This document shows, piece by piece, positions 1 to 6,790 of a stretch of 10,765 nucleotides of DNA. Source of the stretch: an uncultured Bacteroides sp. (lineage in GTDB: Bacteria; Bacteroidota; Bacteroidia; Bacteroidales; Bacteroidaceae); assembly GCA_958477465.1 (NCBI GenBank), contig CAUEFX010000090.1, forward strand, positions 1 to 10,765. Direction: 5' to 3'. The notes beneath the pieces were generated by a model. It ran no database searches and was not told the origin of the DNA. It was given only the letters and a program-made list of their open reading frames with translations. The first letter of the stretch is position 1, and each line of letters opens with the position of its first letter. The translations under genes were made by a program, and so were the position numbers.

Positions 1-25
1 CTGTGTAAATTTAACATACCCACAG

Positions 26-59
26 GGTTTTCGGACTGACCCGGTTTTCGGACTGACCC
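26..59. repeat. Perfect 17-bp tandem repeat, two copies
   Basis: The unit GGTTTTCGGACTGACCC occurs twice, back to back, at 26-42 and 43-59 with no mismatch. It lies in the gene-free left edge, downstream of the tRNA terminator as seen from the minus strand. The base preceding copy 1 is also G, so the register is ambiguous by a base. I cannot tell whether it belongs to a longer array or to the end of a gene left of the window. No known repeat family is claimed. Confidence 0.8.
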
Positions 60-63
60 AATA

Positions 64-93
64 TTACTCTGTGTTACTCTGTGTACTCTGTGG
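64..93. repeat. Short tandem repeats of TTACTCTGTG
   Basis: Three consecutive units are visible: TTACTCTGTG at 64-73, the same at 74-83, and TACTCTGTGG at 84-93, which lacks one T. Together with the 17-bp repeat at 26-59, the first 100 bases are almost entirely repetitive. A diverged reverse-complement copy of 75-96 lies at 9526-9547, so this is a dispersed and not only a local repeat. Its function is unknown. Confidence 0.75.
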
Positions 94-108
94 TGATTAT
101 CTTAGGAC

Positions 109-140
109 AAAAAAAGGTTCGCCATTATGACGAACCTTTT
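109..140 (-). terminator. Intrinsic terminator of the tRNA-Asn transcript
   Basis: Positions 112-121 pair with 131-140 as a 10-bp stem around a 9-base loop (122-130). Read on the minus strand, the stem core GGTTCG/CGAACC is followed by seven T residues (complement of 109-115). It begins only four bases beyond the 3' end of the first tRNA, where a terminator for a minus-strand tRNA transcript is expected. Confidence 0.85.
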
Positions 141-143
141 CTG

Positions 144-217
144 CTCTTCCTCTTGGACTTGAACCAAGGACCCTCTGATTAACAGTCAGATGCTCTAACC
201 GACTGAGCTAAGGAAGA
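144..217 (-). tRNA. tRNA-Asn (anticodon GTT), copy 1
   Basis: The minus strand folds as a 74-base cloverleaf. The acceptor stem is TCTTCCT/AGGAAGA and the D arm starts at TAGCTCAGTCGG. The anticodon stem is TCTGA/TCAGA with loop CTGTTAA (anticodon GTT, asparagine). The T arm is CTTGG/CCAAG with loop TTCAAGT, and the discriminator is G. No CCA is encoded; the bases after the discriminator read CAG, so CCA must be added afterwards. It is the distal gene of a two-tRNA unit, 30 bases after copy 2, and is followed by the hairpin terminator at 109-140. Confidence 0.97.
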
Positions 218-247
218 ATGTTTTGCAATTGAGAATTTTGAACTTTG

Positions 248-321
248 CTCTTCCTCTTGGACTTGAACCAAGGACCCTCTGATTAACAGTCAGATGCTCT
301 AACCGACTGAGCTAAGGAAGA
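248..321 (-). tRNA. tRNA-Asn (anticodon GTT), copy 2
   Basis: Its 74-base sequence is identical to the copy at 144-217: same acceptor stem, GTT anticodon and T arm, and no encoded CCA. It is the promoter-proximal gene. The likely -7 element CAAAAGTA (TACTTTTG on the minus strand) lies at 342-349, leaving a leader of roughly 15 bases. The two copies start 104 bases apart, and their 5' flanks share the pattern TGTTTT-nn-CAATTG. That suggests they arose by tandem duplication of tRNA plus flank. Confidence 0.97.
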
Positions 322-341
322 TTGTTTTCTCAATTGCGATG

Positions 342-372
342 CAAAAGTAATAGGATATTTTGAAATATGCAA
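342..372 (-). promoter_or_regulatory. Bacteroides-type promoter for the tRNA-Asn pair
   Basis: On the minus strand TACTTTTG (342-349) matches the Bacteroides -7 consensus TAnnTTTG exactly. A TTG at 370-372 lies 20 bases further upstream, in the range of the -33 element. The predicted start is close to 335, just ahead of the tRNA 5' end at 321. The element interleaves with the divergent kinase promoter at 373-380. Confidence 0.6.
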
Positions 373-380
373 TATCTTTG
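373..380 (+). promoter_or_regulatory. Bacteroides-type -7 element of the PfkB kinase gene
   Basis: TATCTTTG matches TAnnTTTG perfectly and ends 16 bases before the ATG at 397, so the leader would be only about ten bases. No good -33 TTG is seen at the usual distance. The element lies inside the longer open frame that begins at 367, which argues that 397 and not 367 is the real start. Confidence 0.55.
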
Positions 381-396
381 CAAAAAAAATATTGAA

Positions 397-1383
397 ATGG
401 ACAAAATAATTGGTTTGGGCAATGCCCTTGTAGATGTACTTGCAACCTTGAAAGATGATATCCTGCTCGATGAAATGGGCCTGCCGAAAGGGAGCATGCA
501 ACTTATTGATGAAGCTAAGTTACAGCAGATTAACGAAAAATTTGCGAATATGAAAACCCATCTTGCAACCGGTGGATCAGCAGGAAATACCATCCTCGGA
601 CTTTCTTGTCTCGGAGCTGCAGCCGGTTTTATCGGAAAAGTGGGAAATGATGATTATGGGAAGTTTTTCCGCGAAAATCTGCAAAAAAACAATATAGAGG
701 ATAAGATTTTTCTCTCCGATCTGCCTTCGGGGGTAGCTTCTACTTTTATTTCTCCTGATGGTGAACGTACTTTTGGTACTTATTTGGGAGCAGCCGCTAC
801 CCTGAAGGCCGAAGACTTGTCTTTGGATATGTTTAAGGGATATGCCTATCTGTATATCGAAGGCTATCTGGTGCAGGATCATGATATGATTCTCCGGGCC
901 ATTGAATTGGCGAAAGAAGCCGGCCTGCAGATATGTCTCGACATGGCAAGCTATAATATCGTTGAGAATGATAAGGATTTCTTCTCCTTATTGATAAGTA
1001 AATATGTGGATATCGTGTTTGCCAATGAAGAAGAGGCGAAAGCATTCACCGGAGAGGAACCTGAACAGGCTTTGGAAACGATAGGCAAACAGTGCAGCAT
1101 TGCCATTGTTAAAATCGGTAGCAGAGGGTCTTTGATCCGTAAAGGCACGGAGGAGGTCAGGGTGTCTGCCATTCCTGTGGAGAGAGTAATAGATACGACC
1201 GGAGCCGGTGACTATTTTGCCGCAGGCTTTTTGTATGGCTTGACTTGCGGCTATTCGTTGGAGAAATGTGCAAAAATAGGTTCTGTTCTTTCGGGAAATG
1301 TTATACAGGTTATCGGAACCACTATCTCAAAAGAACGTTGGGATGAAATAAAGTTAAATATTAACGACGTTCTGTCTGAATAA
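397..1383 (+). CDS. PfkB-family carbohydrate/nucleoside kinase (adenosine kinase-like)
   Basis: This is a 328-residue ribokinase/PfkB-fold kinase, presumably cytoplasmic, that phosphorylates a sugar or nucleoside with ATP. The N-terminus IGLGNALVD carries the usual substrate-binding Asp (D13). GGSAGNT at 59-65 is the first PfkB signature. The C-terminal signature DTTGAGDYFAAGF starts at D266, with the anion hole G269-A270-G271 and catalytic base D272. The length is normal for the family. ATG 397 is chosen because the protein then starts MDKIIGLG, as family members do, and because the -7 element lies upstream. An in-frame ATG at 367 would add ten residues. The overall look favours the adenosine kinase/ribokinase group, but substrate cannot be read from sequence. 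The S41 peptidase gene follows 44 bases downstream. Confidence 0.9.
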   Translation: MDKIIGLGNALVDVLATLKDDILLDEMGLPKGSMQLIDEAKLQQINEKFANMKTHLATGGSAGNTILGLSCLGAAAGFIGKVGNDDYGKFFRENLQKNNIEDKIFLSDLPSGVASTFISPDGERTFGTYLGAAATLKAEDLSLDMFKGYAYLYIEGYLVQDHDMILRAIELAKEAGLQICLDMASYNIVENDKDFFSLLISKYVDIVFANEEEAKAFTGEEPEQALETIGKQCSIAIVKIGSRGSLIRKGTEEVRVSAIPVERVIDTTGAGDYFAAGFLYGLTCGYSLEKCAKIGSVLSGNVIQVIGTTISKERWDEIKLNINDVLSE

Positions 1384-1396
1384 GCAGATAATGAGT

Positions 1397-1404
1397 TACT
1401 TTTG
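1397..1404 (+). promoter_or_regulatory. Possible -7 element ahead of the S41 peptidase gene
   Basis: TACTTTTG fits TAnnTTTG and lies 23 bases before the ATG at 1428. It sits between the arms of a small inverted repeat (AATGAG 1390-1395 / CTCATT 1408-1413) followed by a few T residues, which could act as a weak kinase-gene terminator. No clear -33 TTG is present, so the peptidase may have its own promoter, be read through from the kinase, or both. Confidence 0.4.
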
Positions 1405-1427
1405 TTTCTCATTTTAACTAAAAGTGT

Positions 1428-3110
1428 ATGAAAAAGTTTCTAAATAGGCGAAATGGTATCGTTGTTGTGGTTGTATTGATTGCTGTTGCGTTCTTTAGTT
1501 TTAAAAGCGGTGACGACCGTAATTTTCAGATCGCTAAGAATCTGGACATATTCAACTCCATAGTCAAGGAACTGGATATGTTTTATGTAGATACGATTGA
1601 TCCTAACAAGACGATCCGTGAGGGAATCGATAACATGCTGTATTCTCTCGACCCTTATACCGTGTATTATCCTGAGAACGATCAGGATGAACTGGAAATG
1701 ATGGTGAAAGGTTCCTATGGCGGTATCGGTTCTTTAATCAGATACAATTCCAAAAGCCAATATACGGTGATTGCCGAGCCCTATGAAGGAATGCCGGCTG
1801 CGGAGAGCGGACTGAAAGCCGGAGATTTATTGCTGGAGATCGATGGAAAGGACTTGAAGGGGAATTCGGACGTGAGCACGTTGCTTCGCGGGCAGGTAGG
1901 TACCAGCTTTAAACTGAAAGTGCAGCGCCCCGGTGTCAAAGAACCGATCGAATTTAATATCGTACGCCGCTCTATTCAGATGCCTACCATTCCTTATTAT
2001 GGAGTCATGGACGGTCAGGTGGGGTATATTAACCTTAGTAGTTTTTCCGGAAATCCTTCCAAAGACTTCAAGAAGGCTTTTCTTGATTTGAAAAAGCAGG
2101 GGATTACCTCATTGGTGATCGATTTGCGCAACAATGGCGGCGGCTTGCTGGATCAGGCGGTGGAGATTGTGAATATGTTCGTGCCGCGCGGAAAGACGAT
2201 TGTGACAACAAAAGGTAAAATCAAGCAGGCAAGCAATACCTATAAAACCTTGCGTGAACCGTTGGATACCGATATTCCGATTGCCGTGCTGGTAAATAGC
2301 GGTACGGCTTCTTCCTCGGAGATTCTCTCTGGATCATTGCAGGACCTTGACCGGGCTGTCATTGTGGGCAACCGTACTTATGGAAAAGGATTGGTGCAGG
2401 TGCCCCGCTCTTTACCTTATGGCGGTAATTTGAAGATTACGACTTCCAAATATTATATCCCCAGTGGCAGATGTGTGCAGGCCATAGATTATGCGCACCG
2501 TAATGAAGATGGCAGTGTGGCGCGTATTCCCGATAGCTTGACAACCGTGTTTCATACGGCTGCCGGACGTGAAGTGCGGGATGGAGGGGGAGTAAACCCC
2601 GATATTGAGGTGAAGCAGGAGCGACTGCCCAATATCCTGTTCTATCTGGTACGTGATAATCTGATTTTTGATTATGCAACGGACTATTGTCTGAAACATC
2701 CGGCGATTGCTTCGGCAAAAGAGTTTGAGTTGACGGACGCTGATTACGAAGAGTTCAAGAATAAAGTGAAAGGGGCGGATTTCAAGTATGATCAGCAAAG
2801 TGAGAAGATCCTGAACACACTGAAAGAGGCGGCTGAGTTTGAAGGCTATATGAATGATGCCTCTGAGGAATTCAAGGCTTTGGAGAATAAGCTGAAGCAT
2901 AATCTGGATCGTGACCTCGATTATTTCTCTAAAGACATAAAGAAGATGATTGCAGAAGAGATAATCAAGCGCTATTATTATCAGAAAGGTGCCATTATCC
3001 AGCAGTTGAAAGATGACAAGGAGTTGGATGAGGCTGTTCAGGTGCTGACGAATCCGGAACGTTACCGGCAGATATTGAGTGCAACTGCCGCTACTGCAAA
3101 AGAAGAGTGA
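1428..3110 (+). CDS. S41 family C-terminal processing peptidase with PDZ domain
   Basis: This 560-residue serine protease of the CtpA/Prc/tail-specific class cleaves periplasmic or envelope proteins near their C-termini. A basic N-terminus (KK, RR) precedes a hydrophobic segment at about 10-25 that serves as signal anchor or signal peptide. A PDZ domain spans roughly 95-170 (GGIGS, then the SGLKAGD turn). The S41 core carries NSGTASSSE with the probable nucleophile S295, and TYGKG with the general-base K320. Their 25-residue spacing matches the Ser/Lys dyad of characterised CtpA proteases. After about residue 390 comes a C-terminal extension of some 170 residues, charged and probably helical, found in the longer Bacteroidota members. 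Substrates are unknown. The ATG at 1428 is the only start giving the full signal segment. Confidence 0.93.
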   Translation: MKKFLNRRNGIVVVVVLIAVAFFSFKSGDDRNFQIAKNLDIFNSIVKELDMFYVDTIDPNKTIREGIDNMLYSLDPYTVYYPENDQDELEMMVKGSYGGIGSLIRYNSKSQYTVIAEPYEGMPAAESGLKAGDLLLEIDGKDLKGNSDVSTLLRGQVGTSFKLKVQRPGVKEPIEFNIVRRSIQMPTIPYYGVMDGQVGYINLSSFSGNPSKDFKKAFLDLKKQGITSLVIDLRNNGGGLLDQAVEIVNMFVPRGKTIVTTKGKIKQASNTYKTLREPLDTDIPIAVLVNSGTASSSEILSGSLQDLDRAVIVGNRTYGKGLVQVPRSLPYGGNLKITTSKYYIPSGRCVQAIDYAHRNEDGSVARIPDSLTTVFHTAAGREVRDGGGVNPDIEVKQERLPNILFYLVRDNLIFDYATDYCLKHPAIASAKEFELTDADYEEFKNKVKGADFKYDQQSEKILNTLKEAAEFEGYMNDASEEFKALENKLKHNLDRDLDYFSKDIKKMIAEEIIKRYYYQKGAIIQQLKDDKELDEAVQVLTNPERYRQILSATAATAKEE

Positions 3111-3187
3111 CAGACCAATGTATAGGTCGCGTGACGGGAGTTGTTTTTGAGGAAAATTAAAACAGTTTTTAGTTGATGATAGATTTT

Positions 3188-3961
3188 ATGCGAAAGTTTT
3201 TTAGTTTCTGCCTGTTGTGCCTGCTGGCTGTCTCAAGTTGGGCACAAAGGAGCTATCAAAAAAAAGAATTTGTATCTTCTTCCGGTGATTCATTGCCATA
3301 CCGCCTGTTGCGGCCGGAAAATGAGAAAACCGGTGCCAAATATCCCCTTGTGCTCTTTTTGCATGGTGCCGGAGAGAGGGGAAATGATAATGAGAGGCAG
3401 CTTGTACATGGTGCACAGATGTTTCTTAATCCGGTGAACAGCGAGAAACATCCAGCGTTTGTTTTAATCCCGCAATGCCCGTCAGATGCTTATTGGGCGT
3501 ATACATCCCGTCCGGGTTCGTTCTCTCCGGCGGAGATGCCTGTGGGGCAGGAGTTGTCTCCGGTGTTCAAGTCATTGAAAGAACTGCTGGATACTTATCT
3601 GGCTTTGCCACAAGTCGATAAAAACCGTATTTACGTCATCGGGCTTTCGATGGGAGGGATGGGAACCTATGATATGGCGATCCGCTTTCCGGAGCTCTTT
3701 GCGGTGGCTGTCCCTATTTGCGGTACGGTCAATCCGGACCGGCTGGCAGATGCCAGGAAAGTGAAATTCCGCATATTTCATGGGGATGCAGACAATATAG
3801 TGACGGTGGAAGGTTCCCGTATGGCTTATAAAGCGTTAAAGACGGCCGGTGCTGATGTTGAATACATAGAGTTTCCAGGATGTGGCCATGACAGTTGGAC
3901 TTCCGCATTCAACTATCCGGGATTCATGGACTGGCTGTTTGCACAGAAAAAGAAGAAATAA
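3188..3961 (+). CDS. Secreted alpha/beta-hydrolase (esterase/prolyl oligopeptidase-like)
   Basis: From ATG 3188 the product is 257 residues and begins with a clean signal peptide: basic MRK, hydrophobic core, and SSWA before Q, so it is exported. The rest is a single alpha/beta-hydrolase domain. HGAGERGND at about 59-67 forms the oxyanion region. GLSMGG gives nucleophile S154, HGDADNIV gives the acid D202, and GCGHDSW gives H234. This layout is typical of the feruloyl esterase/phospholipase-carboxylesterase/PHB depolymerase-like group often labelled 'prolyl oligopeptidase family'. Whether it cuts esters, carbohydrate acyl groups or peptides cannot be read here. An in-frame ATG at 3176 would add four residues (MIDF) ahead of the signal peptide and is the alternative start. 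It lies 77 bases after the S41 gene and may be co-transcribed; no good promoter is visible. Confidence 0.85.
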   Translation: MRKFFSFCLLCLLAVSSWAQRSYQKKEFVSSSGDSLPYRLLRPENEKTGAKYPLVLFLHGAGERGNDNERQLVHGAQMFLNPVNSEKHPAFVLIPQCPSDAYWAYTSRPGSFSPAEMPVGQELSPVFKSLKELLDTYLALPQVDKNRIYVIGLSMGGMGTYDMAIRFPELFAVAVPICGTVNPDRLADARKVKFRIFHGDADNIVTVEGSRMAYKALKTAGADVEYIEFPGCGHDSWTSAFNYPGFMDWLFAQKKKK

Positions 3962-4038
3962 GGATAAAGGATAAAGCGGGGGCATTAACCGAATATAGAA
4001 AGGAGATATCGAACCCCGGTTTTATTCTGCCGAAAGAG

Positions 4039-4084
4039 AAAGAGCCGTATCAAACTCTGTTTGGAGTGATGATACGGCTCTTTT
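4039..4084. terminator. Bidirectional terminator between convergent genes
   Basis: Positions 4039-4051 (AAAGAGCCGTATC) pair with 4071-4083 as a perfect 13-bp stem. The loop holds a further 4-bp stem, ACTC 4054-4057 with GAGT 4064-4067. On the plus strand the arm ends in TTTT, serving the hydrolase gene. On the minus strand the arm ends in TTTCTC, so termination of the ispG transcript is plausible but with a weaker T-tract. It lies between convergent stop codons at 3961 and 4178. The rest of the 216-base gap shows no gene. Confidence 0.8.
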
Positions 4085-4177
4085 AAGGTTAATAGGGAGT
4101 TCAGATTCAGAAACACCCCGAAGCGGTTCTTTGCTACCGGCCCGTTATATCGGATTCAGTTTGGTGCTGTCCGGTGA

Positions 4178-6025
4178 TTATTTCTCTGTATAGTCGCCGT
4201 TCCTCTTGATTAGCTCGATCAGTTTTTCCACGGCCTCTTCTTCCGGAATGTTTTTCTCTATGCATTCCTTACGTTTATACAGGCTGACTTTTCCCCGTCC
4301 AGCCCCTACATATCCGTAATCGGCATCCGCCATTTCTCCGGGACCATTGACTATGCACCCCATAATTCCTATTTTCAGACCTTTCAGATGCGAGGTAGCC
4401 TCTTTGATGCGGGCAATGGTGTGCTGCAAATTGAATAAGGTACGTCCGCATCCCGGACAAGAGATGTATTCTGTCTTGGAAGTACGGATACGACCCGCCT
4501 GCAGGATTCCGAAAGCGGTGGCGTCTGTCACGGCATGACTTAACGAACCTTGGTTGAAAAGGAAAATGCCGTCGCACAAGCCATCGAATATCAATGCTCC
4601 CATATCGGCGGCGGCCTTTATCTGCAGATCTTCGGCAATATCTTCCTGATAGTGCTGGAAGAAGATTACCGGATTTTCCACTCCTTCGGACATCAGCTGG
4701 TGTACCAGTGCGCGGTGTTCGCCGACCCGGTTGGAGTGATTGCTTTGAGAGACAATAACGACTTCCGGATGTACTTTAAGACAGGCGATCACCTCATCGG
4801 TCTGTGCCATATAAGGCATAAACAGGAATTTCAGCTCTGCCTGGCACATGCCCATCAGTGGTAGTTGGGCATGGTTGAATGCCGGCCATGTTCCTGCTTC
4901 GCCGGTCCATACATCTGCGTCCAGGATATATTCGACATTGGCCTCACGTACGGCAGGAAGTTCTCTTCCGGCATAGATATAATCGGGAGTGAATTGCGGA
5001 TTCACTTCTGTGTTGTCGTCCATGCGGTCGGCCAGAACGACCGGAAGATGATCACCTCCTATATTGCGGACGGCATTTGTCTTCCTCCGGGAAGGAGACA
5101 GGTAATTGAATCCTGCCGCTTCTATACCGGGGATATAAGGGTGATCGCGGCGGGCAGTGATATAATCGACCAGTTTGCGCGCTACCGGAATTTCAGCTTC
5201 CGGCTCTTCGCTGAGCGACACACGGATCGTATCCCCCAATCCGTCTGCCAACAGGGCGCCGATGCCTAAGGCCGATTTGATACGTCCGTCTTCTCCGTCT
5301 CCGGCTTCGGTGACGCCTAAGTGCAACGGGAAAGCCATTCCCTCTTTTTCCATGACAGCTGCCAGCAGGCGGACCGTTTTAACCATCACCACGGTGTTGG
5401 ATGCCTTGATGGAGATGACCACGTCGTGAAACTGCTCTTCCACACAAATCCGGAGAAACTCCATGCACGATTCTACCATCCCCTCGGGAGTGTCACCGTA
5501 ACGGGACATGATGCGGTCGGACAGTGAGCCGTGATTGACACCGATACGGATAGCTGTATGATTCTCTTTGCAGATGTTCAGAAAAGGGACAAAGCGATGG
5601 CGGATTTTCTGCAATTCCTGTGCATACTCTTCATCCGTATATTCCAATTGCTTGAAAGTGCGTCCCGGGTCTACGTAGTTGCCCGGATTGATACGTACCT
5701 TTTCGGCATACTGTGCTGCTACATCGGCTACTTTGGGGTTGAAGTGTACGTCGGCTATCAATGGAACCATGTATCCCTGACTGCGCAAGCCGATGTTGAT
5801 ATTCATCAGGTTTTCCGCTTCCTTGACACCCTGCGTTGTGAGACGGACATATTCTCCGCCTGCATCTACGATACGTTTGGCTTGTTCTACACATGCTTCC
5901 GTATCTTGCGTCGATGTGTTTGTCATCGACTGGATGCGAATAGGATGGAGACCGCCCAATGGGACGGCACCGATATTTACTTCTGACGTCTCTCTTCGGG
6001 AGTAATTGAATAGATCCCTTTCCAT
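4178..6025 (-). CDS. ispG: 4-hydroxy-3-methylbut-2-enyl diphosphate synthase, long form
   Basis: IspG (GcpE) is the [4Fe-4S] enzyme that turns MEcPP into HMBPP in the MEP pathway of isoprenoid synthesis, in the cytoplasm. The 615-residue product opens with an N-terminal TIM-barrel region (VPLGGLHPIRIQSMTNTST, later ADVHFNPKVA, VRINPGN, NHGSLSDR). The C-terminal cluster domain has CPGCGRT (C523, C526) and GCIVNGPGE (C557, E564), the three cysteine and one glutamate ligands. Most bacterial IspG proteins are about 370-400 residues. The extra ~200 residues between barrel and cluster domain match the three-domain form known from Bacteroidota, Chlamydiae and plants. It is last in the minus-strand unit, 122 bases after purE, and ends toward the hairpin at 4039-4084. 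Confidence 0.97.
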   Translation of the reverse strand: MERDLFNYSRRETSEVNIGAVPLGGLHPIRIQSMTNTSTQDTEACVEQAKRIVDAGGEYVRLTTQGVKEAENLMNINIGLRSQGYMVPLIADVHFNPKVADVAAQYAEKVRINPGNYVDPGRTFKQLEYTDEEYAQELQKIRHRFVPFLNICKENHTAIRIGVNHGSLSDRIMSRYGDTPEGMVESCMEFLRICVEEQFHDVVISIKASNTVVMVKTVRLLAAVMEKEGMAFPLHLGVTEAGDGEDGRIKSALGIGALLADGLGDTIRVSLSEEPEAEIPVARKLVDYITARRDHPYIPGIEAAGFNYLSPSRRKTNAVRNIGGDHLPVVLADRMDDNTEVNPQFTPDYIYAGRELPAVREANVEYILDADVWTGEAGTWPAFNHAQLPLMGMCQAELKFLFMPYMAQTDEVIACLKVHPEVVIVSQSNHSNRVGEHRALVHQLMSEGVENPVIFFQHYQEDIAEDLQIKAAADMGALIFDGLCDGIFLFNQGSLSHAVTDATAFGILQAGRIRTSKTEYISCPGCGRTLFNLQHTIARIKEATSHLKGLKIGIMGCIVNGPGEMADADYGYVGAGRGKVSLYKRKECIEKNIPEEEAVEKLIELIKRNGDYTEK

Positions 6026-6123
6026 TTACTGTTTTCTATTTGCAATCTACCATTCGGACCGTTACAACTTACTTCTTTGCGATTGCGGCAGATATAGATG
6101 GTTGTGACGCAGCCGGATGGTAA

Positions 6124-6147
6124 ATTGTAAATCGTCCGATTGTAAAT
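6124..6147. repeat. Direct repeat ATTGTAAAT in purE-ispG gap
   Basis: ATTGTAAAT occurs at 6124-6132 and again at 6139-6147, immediately before the purE stop codon as seen on the plus strand. The 122-base gap 6026-6147 holds nothing else I can name: no TAnnTTTG element, no hairpin with a T-tract and no open frame. It is probably a simple intergenic spacer inside the operon. Confidence 0.45.
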
Positions 6148-6657
6148 TTAGTTGGTTTTATATTCAAACTTAACTTCTTTCAGCTCTTCATTGGCTTTTA
6201 CGATTTTCTTCTTCAAGCCTTCTTTGTAAGCCGCAAAAGCGTTTGCAAGTTCTGCATCGCTCAAAGCCAGCATCTGTACGGCCAGGATGGCTGCATTCAT
6301 CGCCCCGTTGATTGCTACGGTTGCTACCGGTATTCCGGGAGGCATCTGGATGATGGAATAGAGTGCATCTACACCGTCGAGCACAGAGCCTTTGATGGGT
6401 ACGCCGATAACCGGAAGTGTGGTGCTAGCTGCAATAACCCCCGGAAGCGCTGCCGCCATACCGGCAGCGGCAATGATTACTTTTATGCCGCGTGAGCGGG
6501 CATTCTTGGCAAATTCTTCTACTGCCTCAGGAGTGCGGTGGGCAGAGAGGGCATTCATTTCGAACGGAACATGCAAATCATTGAGCAACTGTGCGGCCTT
6601 CTCCATAACAGGAAGGTCGGAGGTGCTGCCCATGATGATACTTACAATTGGAGTCAT
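6148..6657 (-). CDS. purE: N5-carboxyaminoimidazole ribonucleotide mutase (PurE class I)
   Basis: PurE converts N5-CAIR to CAIR in de novo purine synthesis. At 169 residues it has the normal class I length. GSTSDLPVMEKA near the N-terminus carries the phosphate/ribose-binding S11 and D14. SAHRTPE carries H40 and R41, equivalent to the active-site His/Arg of E. coli PurE. GMAAALPGV and the GVPIKGSVLDG stretch follow as in other members. The start is set at ATG 6657 (MTPIVSIIMGSTSD), which aligns with the family. An upstream in-frame TTG at 6756 would add 33 residues translated from the inverted-repeat element and is not credible. It lies between gcvH and ispG on the same strand. Confidence 0.96.
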   Translation of the reverse strand: MTPIVSIIMGSTSDLPVMEKAAQLLNDLHVPFEMNALSAHRTPEAVEEFAKNARSRGIKVIIAAAGMAAALPGVIAASTTLPVIGVPIKGSVLDGVDALYSIIQMPPGIPVATVAINGAMNAAILAVQMLALSDAELANAFAAYKEGLKKKIVKANEELKEVKFEYKTN

Positions 6658-6673
6658 AGAATAAATATTAAAC

Positions 6674-6778
6674 AAAAAGAGTGTGTGCCAAAATACCTGA
6701 AACATAGAAATCACCCTTGTCACAGATGCCTGTAGCAAGGGTGGTTTTGTCTGCAAGAGAGTTTGGGCACACCCTCAC
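6674..6778 (-). promoter_or_regulatory. Nested inverted-repeat element upstream of purE (terminator/attenuator or small mobile repeat)
   Basis: Outer arms: GTGTGCC 6683-6689 pairs with GGCACAC 6766-6772, extended by GAG/CTC (6679-6681 with 6774-6776, one mismatch between) and by AAA/TTT with a one-base bulge. Inner hairpin: CACCCTTG 6712-6719 pairs with CAAGGGTG 6736-6743, capped by ACAG/CTGT around a 4-base loop. Read on the minus strand, toward purE, the outer stem is followed by TCTTTTTG, so the whole resembles a terminator with a structured leader. The block is also flanked by ATTAAAC on both sides (6667-6673 and 6779-6785), which could be a target-site duplication. Which reading is right is open. 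I recognise no known riboswitch core. Confidence 0.5.
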
Positions 6779-6790
6779 ATTAAACTTATA

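Noticed and set aside
26..93. CRISPR array
   Set aside because: The repeats are 17 and 10 bases long and directly adjacent, with no unique spacers and no cas genes nearby.
2..130. Open frame at the left edge as the tail of a gene
   Set aside because: It runs through tandem repeats and the tRNA terminator hairpin before stopping, with no recognisable protein, so a coding call is not supported.
367..396. Upstream ATG as start of the kinase
   Set aside because: It would place the TATCTTTG -7 element inside the gene and add ten residues not typical of the family; ATG 397 fits better.
3895..4086. Small plus-strand open frame overlapping the hydrolase 3' end
   Set aside because: It is out of frame with the hydrolase, ends inside the terminator hairpin, and shows no start signal or recognisable protein.
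6670..6689. Sigma-54 promoter (TGGCAC...TTGC) ahead of purE, tempting because rpoN is in the same unit
   Set aside because: Minus-strand TGGCAC is present, but the position ten bases after GG is TT and not GC, so the -12 element is missing. The sequence is better explained as an arm of the inverted repeat.
6658..6756. N-terminal extension of PurE by 33 residues from a TTG
   Set aside because: The added stretch translates the inverted-repeat element and has no counterpart in PurE, whose usual N-terminus starts at 6657.
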